Shown one piece after another: positions 1 to 8,217 of a stretch of DNA of 13,505 nucleotides. The notes below the pieces were generated by a model that ran no database searches, was not told where the DNA came from, and saw only the letters and a program-made list of their open reading frames with translations. Every line of letters begins with the position of its first letter. The stretch's first letter is position 1. The DNA is from Ktedonobacterales bacterium (GTDB lineage Bacteria; Chloroflexota; Ktedonobacteria; Ktedonobacterales; JADMIN01). The stretch is taken from positions 1-13,505 of the forward strand of contig JAICVT010000077.1 of NCBI GenBank assembly GCA_025935235.1, in the 5' to 3' direction. The position numbers and the translations under genes were made by a program.

Positions 1-367
1 CACTGGATGACCGATTGATCTGCCTGCGAGGCGCGCCATCTGGGTAGATTGGTCGCCATGTGCCGCTCCTCCATCGGTGATGCGATGTCATCGGCGGTCG
101 CACACGCATCGCGCCGCGCGCCGCCTGCCTGCCGACGCTTCACCAAGCGCCTACAGAGAAGCGTTCTCCCACCCCTTCAGCGAAACGGATGTCACTCCCC
201 AACGCTCTCAGCGATCAGACGGGCGCACGCCTCCGCTGGCGTCACTTCCATGGGAATAGAATGTTGAATATCGGCGCCGGTGCGCTTTCAGTTGTGCTTC
301 AGCGCGCCAATGCTCTCCTCCATCGGCTCTATTGGTTTGTCCACTGGGGACAGAGGTAGTCAATACC
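1..367. other. Left-edge region without a supported gene
   Basis: I see no convincing gene here. The short open frames on both strands are Arg/Ser/Ala-rich, show no family motif and lack a good ribosome binding site. No tRNA-like cloverleaf or strong terminator is visible. The last 20 bases carry the ribosome binding site of the next gene (AGAGG at 352-356). The region is noticeably less GC-rich than the window from 1300 onward, which fits intergenic or decayed DNA. It could contain the 5' regulatory region of the gene at 368 or remnants of an older gene. Confidence 0.5.
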
Positions 368-1177
368 ATGGAACTTGCGATCTTCGAGAACGACACCGGG
401 GAAGGAGTCGTCTCTTTTCAGGATTCAGGGTTTTACACCTACCTGACCGTAGGCGGTGAGCGCGTGTTCGAGTTCGGGAGTCCGTGCGGAACCTGTGGCA
501 TCATATTCAGAAAGGTTGGATCGGTCGCCAATCGCCTCAGCGATCCAACAGCCGTTCAGTTGCTGGAGGATCTAGGCGCCATTCCTCCACCCGACGTGCT
601 GCGAAGACTCGCGCGCGTTCTCCCGCCCGGCGTGTATTTCCCGAGCATCGTCGCGGGAACGGTCAAGCTCATCGCCCCCGGATCCTCCAACGACTATTTC
701 GCGACCGATGTCGCCCGGCTGTTCGGCCGCCAAGATATCGACGACGCAGAGCCAGTAGGACCACGAACCGCCTACTATCGGCTGGGCGTGGATCGTGACC
801 TGGAGAGGACTGGGCGTATTCACGGACCACACAAGGCGCTTGTCACCGCCGTCGTCATGCCGCTGCATGACCCCGCGCGCCTCAATCGCGACCGTATCGA
901 GTATTGGAAACGACAGCATCATGCGGGCATGATCCTCACGGCGTTCGCGGTTGCTGTCCTTGACAACCAGGCGCCAGCAATGGACCCAGCAGACAGCACC
1001 TACCCGTACGAAGAACAGTTCCTTTTGACCCTCTGTCCGTTAGACGGCCATCATCGGATTCAGGCCGCAGCCGAATTAGGGGCGCCAGTGCGGATTCTGT
1101 CACTCCTCGCCAGGGACTGTTCGTTCACCCGCAGTTACGAGGATATCGCGACCGTGTTGTCTGGCTATTTACCGTAG
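368..1177 (+). CDS. Orphan protein with ParB/sulfiredoxin-like DGHHR motif and CxxC pair
   Basis: A 269-aa soluble protein of unknown function with no signal peptide or membrane span. The start at 368 is preferred over an in-frame ATG at 332 because AGAGG lies 11 nt before it and the 12 extra residues are not domain-like. Near the N-terminus (about residues 40-43) is a Cys-Gly-Thr-Cys motif that could bind metal or be redox active. Near the C-terminus (about 226-230) is Asp-Gly-His-His-Arg followed by an Ala-rich helix and Glu-Leu-Gly-Ala-Pro-Val-Arg. This matches the 'DGHHR..A' signature of ParB/sulfiredoxin-fold proteins and DUF1015, where the motif binds nucleotide or phosphate. The middle (about 65-200) matches nothing I recognise. 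It stands alone, convergent to nnr, in DNA of lower GC than its neighbours, which hints at lateral acquisition. The coding call is fairly sure; the fold is an inference from one motif. Confidence 0.8.
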   Translation: MELAIFENDTGEGVVSFQDSGFYTYLTVGGERVFEFGSPCGTCGIIFRKVGSVANRLSDPTAVQLLEDLGAIPPPDVLRRLARVLPPGVYFPSIVAGTVKLIAPGSSNDYFATDVARLFGRQDIDDAEPVGPRTAYYRLGVDRDLERTGRIHGPHKALVTAVVMPLHDPARLNRDRIEYWKRQHHAGMILTAFAVAVLDNQAPAMDPADSTYPYEEQFLLTLCPLDGHHRIQAAAELGAPVRILSLLARDCSFTRSYEDIATVLSGYLP

Positions 1178-1229
1178 CCGAACAAACGTACATCGAGATG
1201 GCGCCAGTAGACAGCGGAAGAGTGGGGTG

Positions 1230-1258
1230 GCTCGCCTTCGAGGCGATGACCCTGCGAG
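1230..1258. terminator. Possible hairpin between convergent genes
   Basis: In the 139-bp gap between the two convergent stop codons, TCGCCT (1232-1237) pairs with AGGCGA (1241-1246) around a 3-nt loop. An alternative longer-range pairing joins GCTCGC (1230-1235) to GCGAGC (1253-1258). Neither is followed by a T-run on either strand, so this is at most a weak or Rho-assisted bidirectional terminator. Confidence 0.25.
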
Positions 1259-1316
1259 CAGCCGCCGGGTGGCGCGCCACTGGCCCACACGCTGAGCGAT
1301 CAGGCGCGTGCACTGC

Positions 1317-2876
1317 TCAGCGTCCGGCGCGGGTCTCGCGGATCGCCAGCGGCAGCTCCGGGATCAGGTCGGGCGCGATGGCCCCGGCCTCGCCCAGCCG
1401 CGCCCGCACCCGCGCCCCCGCCCGGCCATGCAGGTAGACGCCCAGGCTGGCCGCCTCCCACGGCGCGCAGCCCTGCGCTAGCAGCCCGCCGATCATGCCA
1501 GAGAGCACATCGCCTGTCCCTGCCGTGGCCAGCGCCGGATTCGGCGACCAGTTGACGCGCAGCGCGCCATCGGGGGCGGCGATCAGCGGGCATGCGCCCT
1601 TCAGGATGACCACCAGATTCCAGTCCTTCGCCGTCTGGACCGCTACAGCCAGCCGGTCGGCGCCGCCGCTGGAGACGCGCTCGCCGCCGCGCAGCCGCGC
1701 CATCTCGCCGGGGTGCGGCGTGATGATCGTCCCCTCCGGCGCCAGCTTCCACCATTCCGGCTCCTTCGCCAGCGCGTTCAGGCCGTCGGCGTCCACCAGC
1801 AGGCGCGGGCGCTCGTCGGCTGGCAGCGCGCGCAGCCCGGCCAGCGTCGCCAGCAGGAATGGCTGGATGCCCGCAGCCTGGCTCAGCCCCGGCCCCATCA
1901 CCAGCGCATCATAGCCGCGCAGCCCATCCAGCAGCGCCCGCGCGCGCGCCTGTGGGTCTGCCTGATCGGGCGGCAGCAGCAGATAGGTCACCTCTGGCAG
2001 CGTGGCGGCATAGACGCTAGCGCGCTCTGGTGTGGTGGCCAGCGTCACCAGCCCAGCGCCTACACGCGCGCCCGCCGCTCCGCACAGCGCCGCCGCGCCG
2101 ATGAACTGTGGCGAGCCAGCCACCACCATCAGCTTGCCGTACGTGCCTTTGTTGCTGTCAGCCGGGCGATGGGGCAAGAGCGCGCGCGCCTCGCTCATGG
2201 AGAGCATCTCCAGACCAGGCGGAAAGCGCATCGCGTCGGGCAGGCCGATCGAGCCGACGACCAGCTCGCCTAGATAGCCCGCCCCCGGAAAGAGAACCAG
2301 CCCGACCTTGGGGCAGGCCAACGTTACGGTCAGATCGGCGGCCAGCGCGCCCTCATCCACCGCGCCGGTATCGGCGTTGAGTCCGCTGGGCAGGTCTACC
2401 GCCAGCACGAAGGGGCGCGGGCGCTCAACCGGCGCGGGTGTCCGCTCGCGCAGCGCAGCGACCAGCCCCAGCGCCTGGCGCATGCGCGGATCGAGCGGGC
2501 GCGCATGCCCGGTACCGAGCAGCGCGTCGGCCACCACGTCAGCCTCGGCCAGCGATGCGCGCAACCCGGCGAGGTCATCACCTGCCGGCTTCTCGCCCTG
2601 CGCCAGCTCCATCATGTTGTCGCGCCAGCGCCAGGTCGTCACCCGCACGCCCCACTCAGTCAGATGCTGATTCATCACGCGGCCATCGCCGCCGTTGTTG
2701 CCCGGCCCGGCCAGCGTCACCACGCGCAACCCGCGCACGTCGCCGCCCAGCCGCTCGCGCAGCGCCTCGGCCACGCTGCGCCCGGCATGTTCCATCAGGG
2801 TCGGCGAGTCCAGCCCATGCTCCGACTCGGCGCGCTGTTCGATGGCGCGCATCTCGTCCACGCTCACAACCCGCAT
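1317..2876 (-). CDS. nnr: Bifunctional NAD(P)H-hydrate epimerase / ADP- or ATP-dependent dehydratase
   Basis: A 519-aa cytoplasmic repair enzyme. It interconverts R and S forms of hydrated NAD(P)H and then dehydrates the S form back to NAD(P)H using a nucleotide phosphate. The N-terminal YjeF_N/epimerase domain (about 1-215) carries GPGNNGGDG at 57-65 and DLPSGLNADTG at 161-171, both hallmarks of the family. The C-terminal ribokinase-like dehydratase domain (about 230-519) has NKGTYGK at 242-248, a GPG turn at 328-330, DADGLNA at 362-368, TPHPGEMARL at 386-395 and the catalytic GTGDVLSG at 453-460. Length and domain order are normal for bacterial Nnr fusions. The ATG at 2876 is chosen because GAGAGGAG lies 6 nt upstream on the minus strand; the frame extends 49 codons further but that part is not domain-like. 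It faces away from the propeller gene across 190 bp. The cofactor (ADP or ATP) cannot be read from the sequence. Confidence 0.96.
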   Translation of the reverse strand: MRVVSVDEMRAIEQRAESEHGLDSPTLMEHAGRSVAEALRERLGGDVRGLRVVTLAGPGNNGGDGRVMNQHLTEWGVRVTTWRWRDNMMELAQGEKPAGDDLAGLRASLAEADVVADALLGTGHARPLDPRMRQALGLVAALRERTPAPVERPRPFVLAVDLPSGLNADTGAVDEGALAADLTVTLACPKVGLVLFPGAGYLGELVVGSIGLPDAMRFPPGLEMLSMSEARALLPHRPADSNKGTYGKLMVVAGSPQFIGAAALCGAAGARVGAGLVTLATTPERASVYAATLPEVTYLLLPPDQADPQARARALLDGLRGYDALVMGPGLSQAAGIQPFLLATLAGLRALPADERPRLLVDADGLNALAKEPEWWKLAPEGTIITPHPGEMARLRGGERVSSGGADRLAVAVQTAKDWNLVVILKGACPLIAAPDGALRVNWSPNPALATAGTGDVLSGMIGGLLAQGCAPWEAASLGVYLHGRAGARVRARLGEAGAIAPDLIPELPLAIRETRAGR

Positions 2877-3066
2877 CGCCCGCTCCTCTCTTGCCGCTCC
2901 AGCCGATCCTGCCGATCCACAATGGTAATGTCGTCGCAATCTCATATCCAGTATGCCAGGACGCGGCGCCGCACGCTCCCCGTGTTCAGGTGAGCGCCGC
3001 GCAGGCGGCAACGTATCTCTCACATGCGGTCACGGCCCGCATGCTGGCTGGAGAGGAGCGGCAGGC
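2877..3066. promoter_or_regulatory. Shared divergent intergenic region (nnr / propeller gene)
   Basis: These 190 bp separate two divergently transcribed genes and must hold both promoters unless transcription reads in from elsewhere. Both genes end the region with the same strong GAGAGGAG ribosome binding site: 2883-2890 on the minus strand and 3051-3058 on the plus strand. The segment around 2920-2965 is the least GC-rich part and the likeliest place for promoter elements. I could not identify a convincing -35/-10 pair on either strand. Confidence 0.5.
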
Positions 3067-5127
3067 ATGGAACCAATTCCAGTCGACTCCGCGGTTGGAC
3101 CGATTGACGCTGGCGTGCGGCCCACTGCGCCAGCGCCCAGCAAGGGCGTGCGCATCGGCGCCTCCTCGGCGGGTCTCGTCGGCGGGCTGGTGGCCATCGC
3201 CGGGTTCACGCTCCCCTGGTTCGTCTTCGTGGTCGCGATCTCGCTGGGATGCCGCGCGCCGCTCCAGATCGAATTGTACGACCTGGCAGGGGCCGCGCTC
3301 GCGCTCGGCTCGGTGGGTGATGGGCCAGCGGCAGGCTCGATCGCGGCGCTGGCCTGCGCGGTCGCCATCGTGATCATCTGCATCGCATCGCTGCGTCGGC
3401 CAACGCTGCGCCGCGCGCGCCTGCTGCTGATGGCCGCCATCATCGGGATTGGCGCGCTGTGCATCGTCGGCGCGCTGGCGACCAGAGGACAGATCACCCC
3501 CAAGAATCTCATCTACGCCGCCTATCTGGGATTCGGGATAGGATTCTGGATCACCATCGGTGGGCTGCTGCTATCCTGGATCAGTGGCGCGATCCTGCAT
3601 GCCGCCATGCGTCCGAGTCGCAAGTACGCGGTCGTCGCCGACCTGGCGTTCGCGGCGTTGGGCATCGCAGGGCTGCTCACAGCGGGGACTATCGCCATCA
3701 CCGAGCGTCCGGCGCCCTACCCCGCGCTGAGTTGCGCCCAGGCGCCCAGCGCTACGCCTGGCTCGAAGTTGGCCTACTTCACCTCCGCCGATGGCCTCTA
3801 CGCGCTCGACGCAGCCACCGGACGCCTCCAGTGGCGTTGCCGCAACCCGCTCGGCGGCATCGTGACGGCCGGGCCGCCAGCGCTCGCCGCCAGCGGGCCA
3901 ATTGTGGCCTCACTCGATGGGTACGTCTATGCCGTGCGCGCCACTGATGGCGCCATCCTCTGGCGCGCCGACATCGGCGGGCGCGGACGATACGTGTACC
4001 AAACACCATCCATTGCGCCGATTGTCGCAGACGAAGTGGTCTATGGCGTCAACGGCGCAAACAAGCTCTATGCGCTGCGGGCCAGCGATGGGGCGCGTCT
4101 GTGGTCAGCGGAGGTCACACCGCCAACTGTCTGGCGCGCGACGTCCCTGCTGGTCACTGACGAAGCGCTCCTCTATCTGGCCAATGACAACTCCCGGCCA
4201 CATCTGACCGCGCTCGATAGCCAGGGTGGTCACCTGCTCTGGCAGTCCCTCAATCCAATGTCCAACGGCTATCCCTACGGCTATCCCTTCTATGCCTTCG
4301 CTGGCGCCGTCTACGACGAGGAGATCGACCCGCAAACGCGGGAGGTGTTCCTGGTCGCGCATGCCGTCGCGGATGGCGTGACCCGCTGGCGCTACCAACT
4401 GACAACGGAAGGCGCCGAACCGACGCCCAGTATCTTTACAGTGGCGGATGGCGGCGTCTATCTGGAGACACGCGCGCCAGTCGCGCCGGGCGCCAGTAGC
4501 CCGACCACGCCGCATGTGATCGCGCTGCGCGCGCGTGATGGGGCTGTCTTGTGGAGTACAGCCGCGCCCGATGGCGCGTCGGAGCAAGCGAAAGGGGCGC
4601 CGAGCGTGGGCGCCCAGACCTACGGCGCCATCATGCTGCTGGGCGGACGAATCTACCTCGTCGTCGCCTGGCCCCAATACACGGCGGGGATCACGCTCTA
4701 TGGCTTTGACGCACGGCGCGGAAGCGTGCTGTGGCGCGCCGACAAGAGCTATCCCTCGCCGCCACCGGCGCCAGTGGGAGTCTTTTCTCAGATCGCGCTG
4801 GTTCCGATGGCTGGCGCGATCTACCTGCTCGATCCGTTCACCAACGTGGAGCGACTCGATCCGCAAGAGGGCGGCGTTCAGTGGCGGCGCAACCTCGCGG
4901 CCTCGACGCCGGGCGGGGGTGTCGCTACAGCCGCGCTCTACGCTGGCTCCGTTGACGCGACGGTTGCCAGCGCGACGGGCGCGGGCCTGCTCTATGTAGT
5001 CAACACGCGGATCACGGCCCTCGATCCGGAGAGCAGCGCGATCCGCTGGCGCTACACGCCGGAGACGCCCACCACACCCTACATGGTGCAGTCCCGCTTC
5101 ATCTCATCGCCCACCTTTGCGCCGTGA
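3067..5127 (+). CDS. Membrane-anchored PQQ-like beta-propeller protein
   Basis: A 686-aa protein with two parts. Residues 1-35 are a polar leader, then five hydrophobic spans lie at about 36-60, 89-109, 118-138, 148-172 and 187-211. From about 234 to the end is a beta-propeller of PQQ_2/PQQ-like repeats. The repeats show the usual pattern 'G.vyALda.tG...W': for example DGLYALDAATGRLQWR at 242-257, then VYAVRATDGAILWR, LYALRASDGARLWS and further copies ending with ITALDPESSAIRWRY. Five spans after a cytoplasmic N-terminus would put the propeller outside the membrane. The ATG at 3067 is chosen because GAGAGGAG lies 8 nt before it; the frame extends upstream but that sequence is not protein-like. 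No quinoprotein dehydrogenase active-site motif is evident, so a scaffold, sensor or binding role is more likely than enzyme activity. The function is unknown. Confidence 0.9.
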   Translation: MEPIPVDSAVGPIDAGVRPTAPAPSKGVRIGASSAGLVGGLVAIAGFTLPWFVFVVAISLGCRAPLQIELYDLAGAALALGSVGDGPAAGSIAALACAVAIVIICIASLRRPTLRRARLLLMAAIIGIGALCIVGALATRGQITPKNLIYAAYLGFGIGFWITIGGLLLSWISGAILHAAMRPSRKYAVVADLAFAALGIAGLLTAGTIAITERPAPYPALSCAQAPSATPGSKLAYFTSADGLYALDAATGRLQWRCRNPLGGIVTAGPPALAASGPIVASLDGYVYAVRATDGAILWRADIGGRGRYVYQTPSIAPIVADEVVYGVNGANKLYALRASDGARLWSAEVTPPTVWRATSLLVTDEALLYLANDNSRPHLTALDSQGGHLLWQSLNPMSNGYPYGYPFYAFAGAVYDEEIDPQTREVFLVAHAVADGVTRWRYQLTTEGAEPTPSIFTVADGGVYLETRAPVAPGASSPTTPHVIALRARDGAVLWSTAAPDGASEQAKGAPSVGAQTYGAIMLLGGRIYLVVAWPQYTAGITLYGFDARRGSVLWRADKSYPSPPPAPVGVFSQIALVPMAGAIYLLDPFTNVERLDPQEGGVQWRRNLAASTPGGGVATAALYAGSVDATVASATGAGLLYVVNTRITALDPESSAIRWRYTPETPTTPYMVQSRFISSPTFAP

Positions 5128-5253
5128 GTTGGGCCAGTGCGAGCGCCGATTGCCGCCCGATCCAGGTGTTGCGGGAATGGAGAGACACGAGCGGCTCCGC
5201 TGGCGACGCACGGAGCGTGATAACGCTGCATTGGAAATGGAGAGTAGCACAGG

Positions 5254-6468
5254 ATGAGCGCAGGGGGATTCTCCAGCGCGCGGCTCGACCGCATGCGCGC
5301 GGTTCTGGCGGGTCATGTGGAGCGCGGCGACCCATCGGGGCTGGTGGCGCTGGTCAGCCGGCGCGGCGAGACGCATGTGGAGGCGCTCGGCGTGACGGCC
5401 ACTGGCGGCGTACAACAGCCGCTGCGCCGCGATACGATCTTCCGCATCTCCTCGATGAGCAAGCCCGTCACGGCGGTGGCGGCGATGCTGCTGGTGGAGG
5501 AGTGCAAGCTGCGGCTGGATGAGCCGGTGGATCGCCTGCTGCCGGAGTTGGCCGGCCGCCAGGTCTTGCGGCGGATGGATGGCCCGCTGGACGAGACAGA
5601 ACCGGCGCGGCGGCCCATCACACTGCGCGACCTGCTCACCTTCCGCATGGGCTTTGGCATCGTGATGGCCCTGCCCGACGCTTATCCCATCGCCCGCGCG
5701 ATGGAGGAGCTGAAGCTGGGCCAGGGGATGCCCAGCCCGATGACGCCGCCCGCGCCGGATGAGTGGATGCGCCGCCTGGGAACGCTGCCGCTGCTGCATC
5801 AGCCCGGCGAGCAGTGGATGTACAACACCGGCTCAGATGTCCTGAGTGTGCTGATCGCGCGCGCCGCTGGCCAGCCGCTGGAGGACTTCCTGCGCGAGCG
5901 CATTTTCGAGCCGCTGGGCATGAAGGACACTGGCTTCAGCGTCCCCGCCGCGAAGCTCGACCGCTTCACCGACAGCTACTTCACCAATCCCACGACTGGC
6001 GCGGTTGAGGTGTATGATCGGGCGCGGAGCGGCCAATGGAGCAACGCGCCCGCCTTCCCATCTGGCGCTGGCGGCCTCGTCTCGACGATTGACGACTACT
6101 TCGCGTTCGGCCAGATGCTGCTAAACAAGGGCCAGCACGGCGCCGGGCGGCTGCTCTCGCGGCCATCGGTGGAGCTGATGACCTCCGACCAGCTCACCGC
6201 CGAGCAGAAGGCAGGGTCGGGACTGTTCGCGGGCTTTTTCGCGAGCCACGGCTGGGGCTTCGGCATGTCGGTCATCACCCGGCGCGACGTCCTCGGGGGC
6301 AGTGTCGGGACGTATGGCTGGGATGGCGGCATGGGCACACGCTGGACCACCGACCCCGCTGAAGACCTGATCGTCATCCTGATGACGGCGCGCGCCTGGG
6401 CCTCGCCGCACCCGCCCGATGTCTTCCTCGACTGCTGGACCAGCGCCTATCAGGCCATCGAAGGCTGA
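5254..6468 (+). CDS. Serine hydrolase, beta-lactamase / esterase family (PF00144)
   Basis: A 404-aa protein of the class C beta-lactamase/penicillin-binding-protein-like serine hydrolase superfamily, whose members include esterases, D-aminopeptidases and amide hydrolases. The nucleophile motif Ser-Met-Ser-Lys lies at 67-70 (S67, K70). The Tyr motif is MYNTGSDVL around Y190, with Thr where many members have the Asn of Y-x-N. The segment equivalent to the KTG/HTG box is GWDGGMGT at 355-362, as in the esterase-like branch. There is no signal peptide or membrane span, so the enzyme is probably cytoplasmic, which argues against a role in antibiotic resistance. The start at 5254 has GGAGAG 9 nt upstream. 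It lies 126 bp after the propeller gene on the same strand; co-transcription is possible but not shown. The substrate is unknown. Confidence 0.93.
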   Translation: MSAGGFSSARLDRMRAVLAGHVERGDPSGLVALVSRRGETHVEALGVTATGGVQQPLRRDTIFRISSMSKPVTAVAAMLLVEECKLRLDEPVDRLLPELAGRQVLRRMDGPLDETEPARRPITLRDLLTFRMGFGIVMALPDAYPIARAMEELKLGQGMPSPMTPPAPDEWMRRLGTLPLLHQPGEQWMYNTGSDVLSVLIARAAGQPLEDFLRERIFEPLGMKDTGFSVPAAKLDRFTDSYFTNPTTGAVEVYDRARSGQWSNAPAFPSGAGGLVSTIDDYFAFGQMLLNKGQHGAGRLLSRPSVELMTSDQLTAEQKAGSGLFAGFFASHGWGFGMSVITRRDVLGGSVGTYGWDGGMGTRWTTDPAEDLIVILMTARAWASPHPPDVFLDCWTSAYQAIEG

Positions 6469-6480
6469 AGCGGCGCGGAA

Positions 6481-6520
6481 CTTCACCCTCGACCCCTCTC
6501 CCGCGCGGAGAGGGGAGAGC
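6481..6520 (+). repeat. CCTCACC-type stem-loop repeat, copy 1
   Basis: Starting 12 bp after the hydrolase stop codon, CTTCACCCTCGA leads into a perfect 9-bp stem: CCCCTCTCC (6493-6501) pairs with GGAGAGGGG (6507-6515) around a CGCGC loop. It lacks a T-run, so it is not a classical terminator, although its position could slow or end transcription or protect the 3' end of the mRNA. Similar GC-rich palindromic repeats are dispersed in many bacterial genomes. Related copies lie at 8258-8301 and 10400-10440. Confidence 0.7.
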
Positions 6521-6656
6521 CTGTGTTCCGGCCTGTGGCGCGGTTGTGATGCGCTGGTGTCGGCGCCCTTCCATCGCGAGATGCGGCGGTGAGACCGGAG
6601 CGCTATGTGTGCTCTTGAGCAATGCGTCTTGTGACACATGCGAAAGGGGCACAGCT

Positions 6657-7424
6657 ATGACAACCGTTCTTCAGGAACCTTCTGTGGCGCGCACGCCGGG
6701 CACGGAGGAATTGCGGATCGAAGCCGACTGGAAGCCGATATATCGCATGGGAGGTGTGGCCGCCCTGATCTCCGTCGCGGTCATCGTCGTCGCGGTCCCT
6801 ATCTATCTGATCAGCCCGCCGCCAACTAGCGTTCTCGACTGGTTCACGCTCTTTCACCGGAACGCGCTCCTTGGGCTGCTGGATCTGGATCTGCTGATGC
6901 TGATTGGGATCGCTATGTCGGGCCTGATCTACATCGCGCTCTATGGCGCCCTTAGGCAGATCAATCGGCCGCTGATGGCGCTGGGAACGATAGTCGGCCT
7001 GGTCAGCGTCACCGTCTACTTCGCCTCGAACACCGCCTTCAACATGCTCTCACTCAGCAGCCAGTATGATGCGGCGACAACCGAGGCGGAACGGTCACGC
7101 CTGCTGGCGGCGGGGCAGGCAACGCTGGCGATCTGGCAGGGGAGCGCCTATGACATTGGCTATGTCCTGGGCGGGGTGGCTATGCTGATTATCGCGGTCG
7201 TGATGCTGCGCAGCGCCGTCTTCAGTCGCCCAACAGCCTACATCGGACTGCTCACGGGCGCGCTGATGCTGATACCAGCGACCGCCGGAACGGTGGGGCT
7301 TGTCCTCTCGCTCGTCTCGCTTGCGCCTGCGCTGATCTGGGACATGCTGATTGCCCGCAGGCTCTTCCAGCTAGCGGCGCCTCGGGCCGAAGTCGCCACG
7401 GCGGAGGCGCGGGCAGCGAGCTGA
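6657..7424 (+). CDS. Six-span membrane protein, DUF4386-like
   Basis: A 255-aa integral membrane protein of unknown function. A polar N-terminus (1-30) precedes hydrophobic spans at about 31-52, 74-98, 105-126, 164-185, 193-213 and 214-235. A hydrophilic, acidic loop at about 135-155 lies between the third and fourth spans. The layout and the ending 'W(D)MLIARRLFQLA' resemble DUF4386-like proteins, which are common and uncharacterised in Chloroflexota and Actinomycetota; this is a family resemblance only. The ATG at 6657 is chosen over an upstream in-frame ATG at 6546 because AAAGGGG (6643-6649) sits 7 nt before it and the extra residues are Cys/Arg-rich and unlike a membrane protein start. 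Its stop is only 22 bp from that of the convergent gene on the other strand. Confidence 0.85.
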   Translation: MTTVLQEPSVARTPGTEELRIEADWKPIYRMGGVAALISVAVIVVAVPIYLISPPPTSVLDWFTLFHRNALLGLLDLDLLMLIGIAMSGLIYIALYGALRQINRPLMALGTIVGLVSVTVYFASNTAFNMLSLSSQYDAATTEAERSRLLAAGQATLAIWQGSAYDIGYVLGGVAMLIIAVVMLRSAVFSRPTAYIGLLTGALMLIPATAGTVGLVLSLVSLAPALIWDMLIARRLFQLAAPRAEVATAEARAAS

Positions 7425-7446
7425 GTGGACGCTCTGGCCGTCTCGC

Positions 7447-8133
7447 TCACACTGTGCGCGGGCCGGGCCAGAGCGGGCGGCCATCTGGCGCGCGGGTGGG
7501 CGCATAGGTGTGGGTGTAGGGTCGGGCGCGCAGCCGGTTCGCCTGCGCCGCGATGCCCGCCAGCGCGAGCGCCAGCGTCAGCAGCGAGAGCCACCACGTC
7601 GTGCGAATGACTTCCAGCGAGCCGCCCGAGGCGCTGGCCTGCAGCGCCGCCATACTGACCTTGCCCACCGCCAGCAACACACCCGTAATGGCCGCGCTCG
7701 CCCCACCCAGCGCCGTCAGCACGACGATCAGCGCCTTGGGCGCGTTCAGCCGAATCGCCAGCGCGGCCAGCGCCAGCCCGATGATGACGCCGACGACCAG
7801 CGCGACGGTGGTGGCCGTCGGCGCAAACGCTGTCGCCAGCGCCTCGCCCAGCAAGAAGCCCACCGACGCCGCCAGCGCCACCACCGAAACGTAGTAGTAG
7901 ACGTAGGCCAGCGCGGCGAAGATCAGCCCGACCACGATGGCGATGATCCAGCCGGGAAACGACGCTAGCAGTTGCGTGTGGAACACAGCGCGCCCGACGA
8001 TGCTCGCCACGTCAAAGCCGACGATAAACCCCCAGAAGGGGATCAGCAGGCGGAACAACCGGTAGCCCGCGAAGACAAACGCCAGCCCCACCACGATCAG
8101 CGCCAGCGCGATCAGCCACGCTCCCCAGTTCAC
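7447..8133 (-). CDS. Multi-span membrane protein, TMEM198/DUF4203-like
   Basis: A 228-aa membrane protein with about seven hydrophobic spans: 5-25, 28-48, 61-82, 84-104, 108-129, 133-153 and 178-197. A short Arg/Pro-rich tail (200-228) follows. Small-residue-rich helices and the pattern 'GYRLFRLLIPFWGFIVGF' near the N-terminus are typical of the TM7SF3/TMEM198 (DUF4203) group, whose bacterial role is unknown. It starts with GTG, supported by AAGGAGG at 8142-8148 on the minus strand 8 nt upstream. It lies 172 bp downstream of treT on the same strand, with two hairpin structures in between, so it is probably transcribed separately. Confidence 0.87.
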   Translation of the reverse strand: MNWGAWLIALALIVVGLAFVFAGYRLFRLLIPFWGFIVGFDVASIVGRAVFHTQLLASFPGWIIAIVVGLIFAALAYVYYYVSVVALAASVGFLLGEALATAFAPTATTVALVVGVIIGLALAALAIRLNAPKALIVVLTALGGASAAITGVLLAVGKVSMAALQASASGGSLEVIRTTWWLSLLTLALALAGIAAQANRLRARPYTHTYAPTRAPDGRPLWPGPRTV

Positions 8134-8141
8134 CCAAATCG

Positions 8142-8148
8142 CCTCCTT
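8142..8148 (-). promoter_or_regulatory. Ribosome binding site fixing a GTG start
   Basis: AAGGAGG on the minus strand, 8 nt before the GTG at 8133. This near-perfect Shine-Dalgarno site makes the GTG start convincing. Confidence 0.85.
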
Positions 8149-8217
8149 CCCTGAAACGTGCGCTTCATCCTTCTCTGGATCGCCATGCGAGCGTTCCCAT
8201 ACCGCATATACGCAGAG

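Noticed and set aside
201..1315. Similar short strings (GCGATCAG followed by GGGCGCACG-like sequence) near 210 and 1295 as flanking direct repeats of an inserted element around the 269-aa gene.
   Set aside because: The match is short and imperfect, and there is no transposase or terminal inverted repeat. It is not enough to define an element.
4105..4866. A 253-codon open frame opposite the propeller gene.
   Set aside because: No motif, and it is antisense to clear PQQ-like repeats; explained by GC bias at codon third positions.
3067..5127. A true PQQ-dependent dehydrogenase.
   Set aside because: There is no evident quinoprotein active-site motif and no signal peptide; the repeats alone only indicate a PQQ-like propeller.
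5254..6468. An antibiotic-resistance beta-lactamase.
   Set aside because: No export signal, and the second and third motifs fit the broader esterase-like branch.
6493..6515. The strong hairpin after the hydrolase gene as a classical Rho-independent terminator.
   Set aside because: No T-run follows it on either strand, and related copies elsewhere fit a dispersed repeat better.
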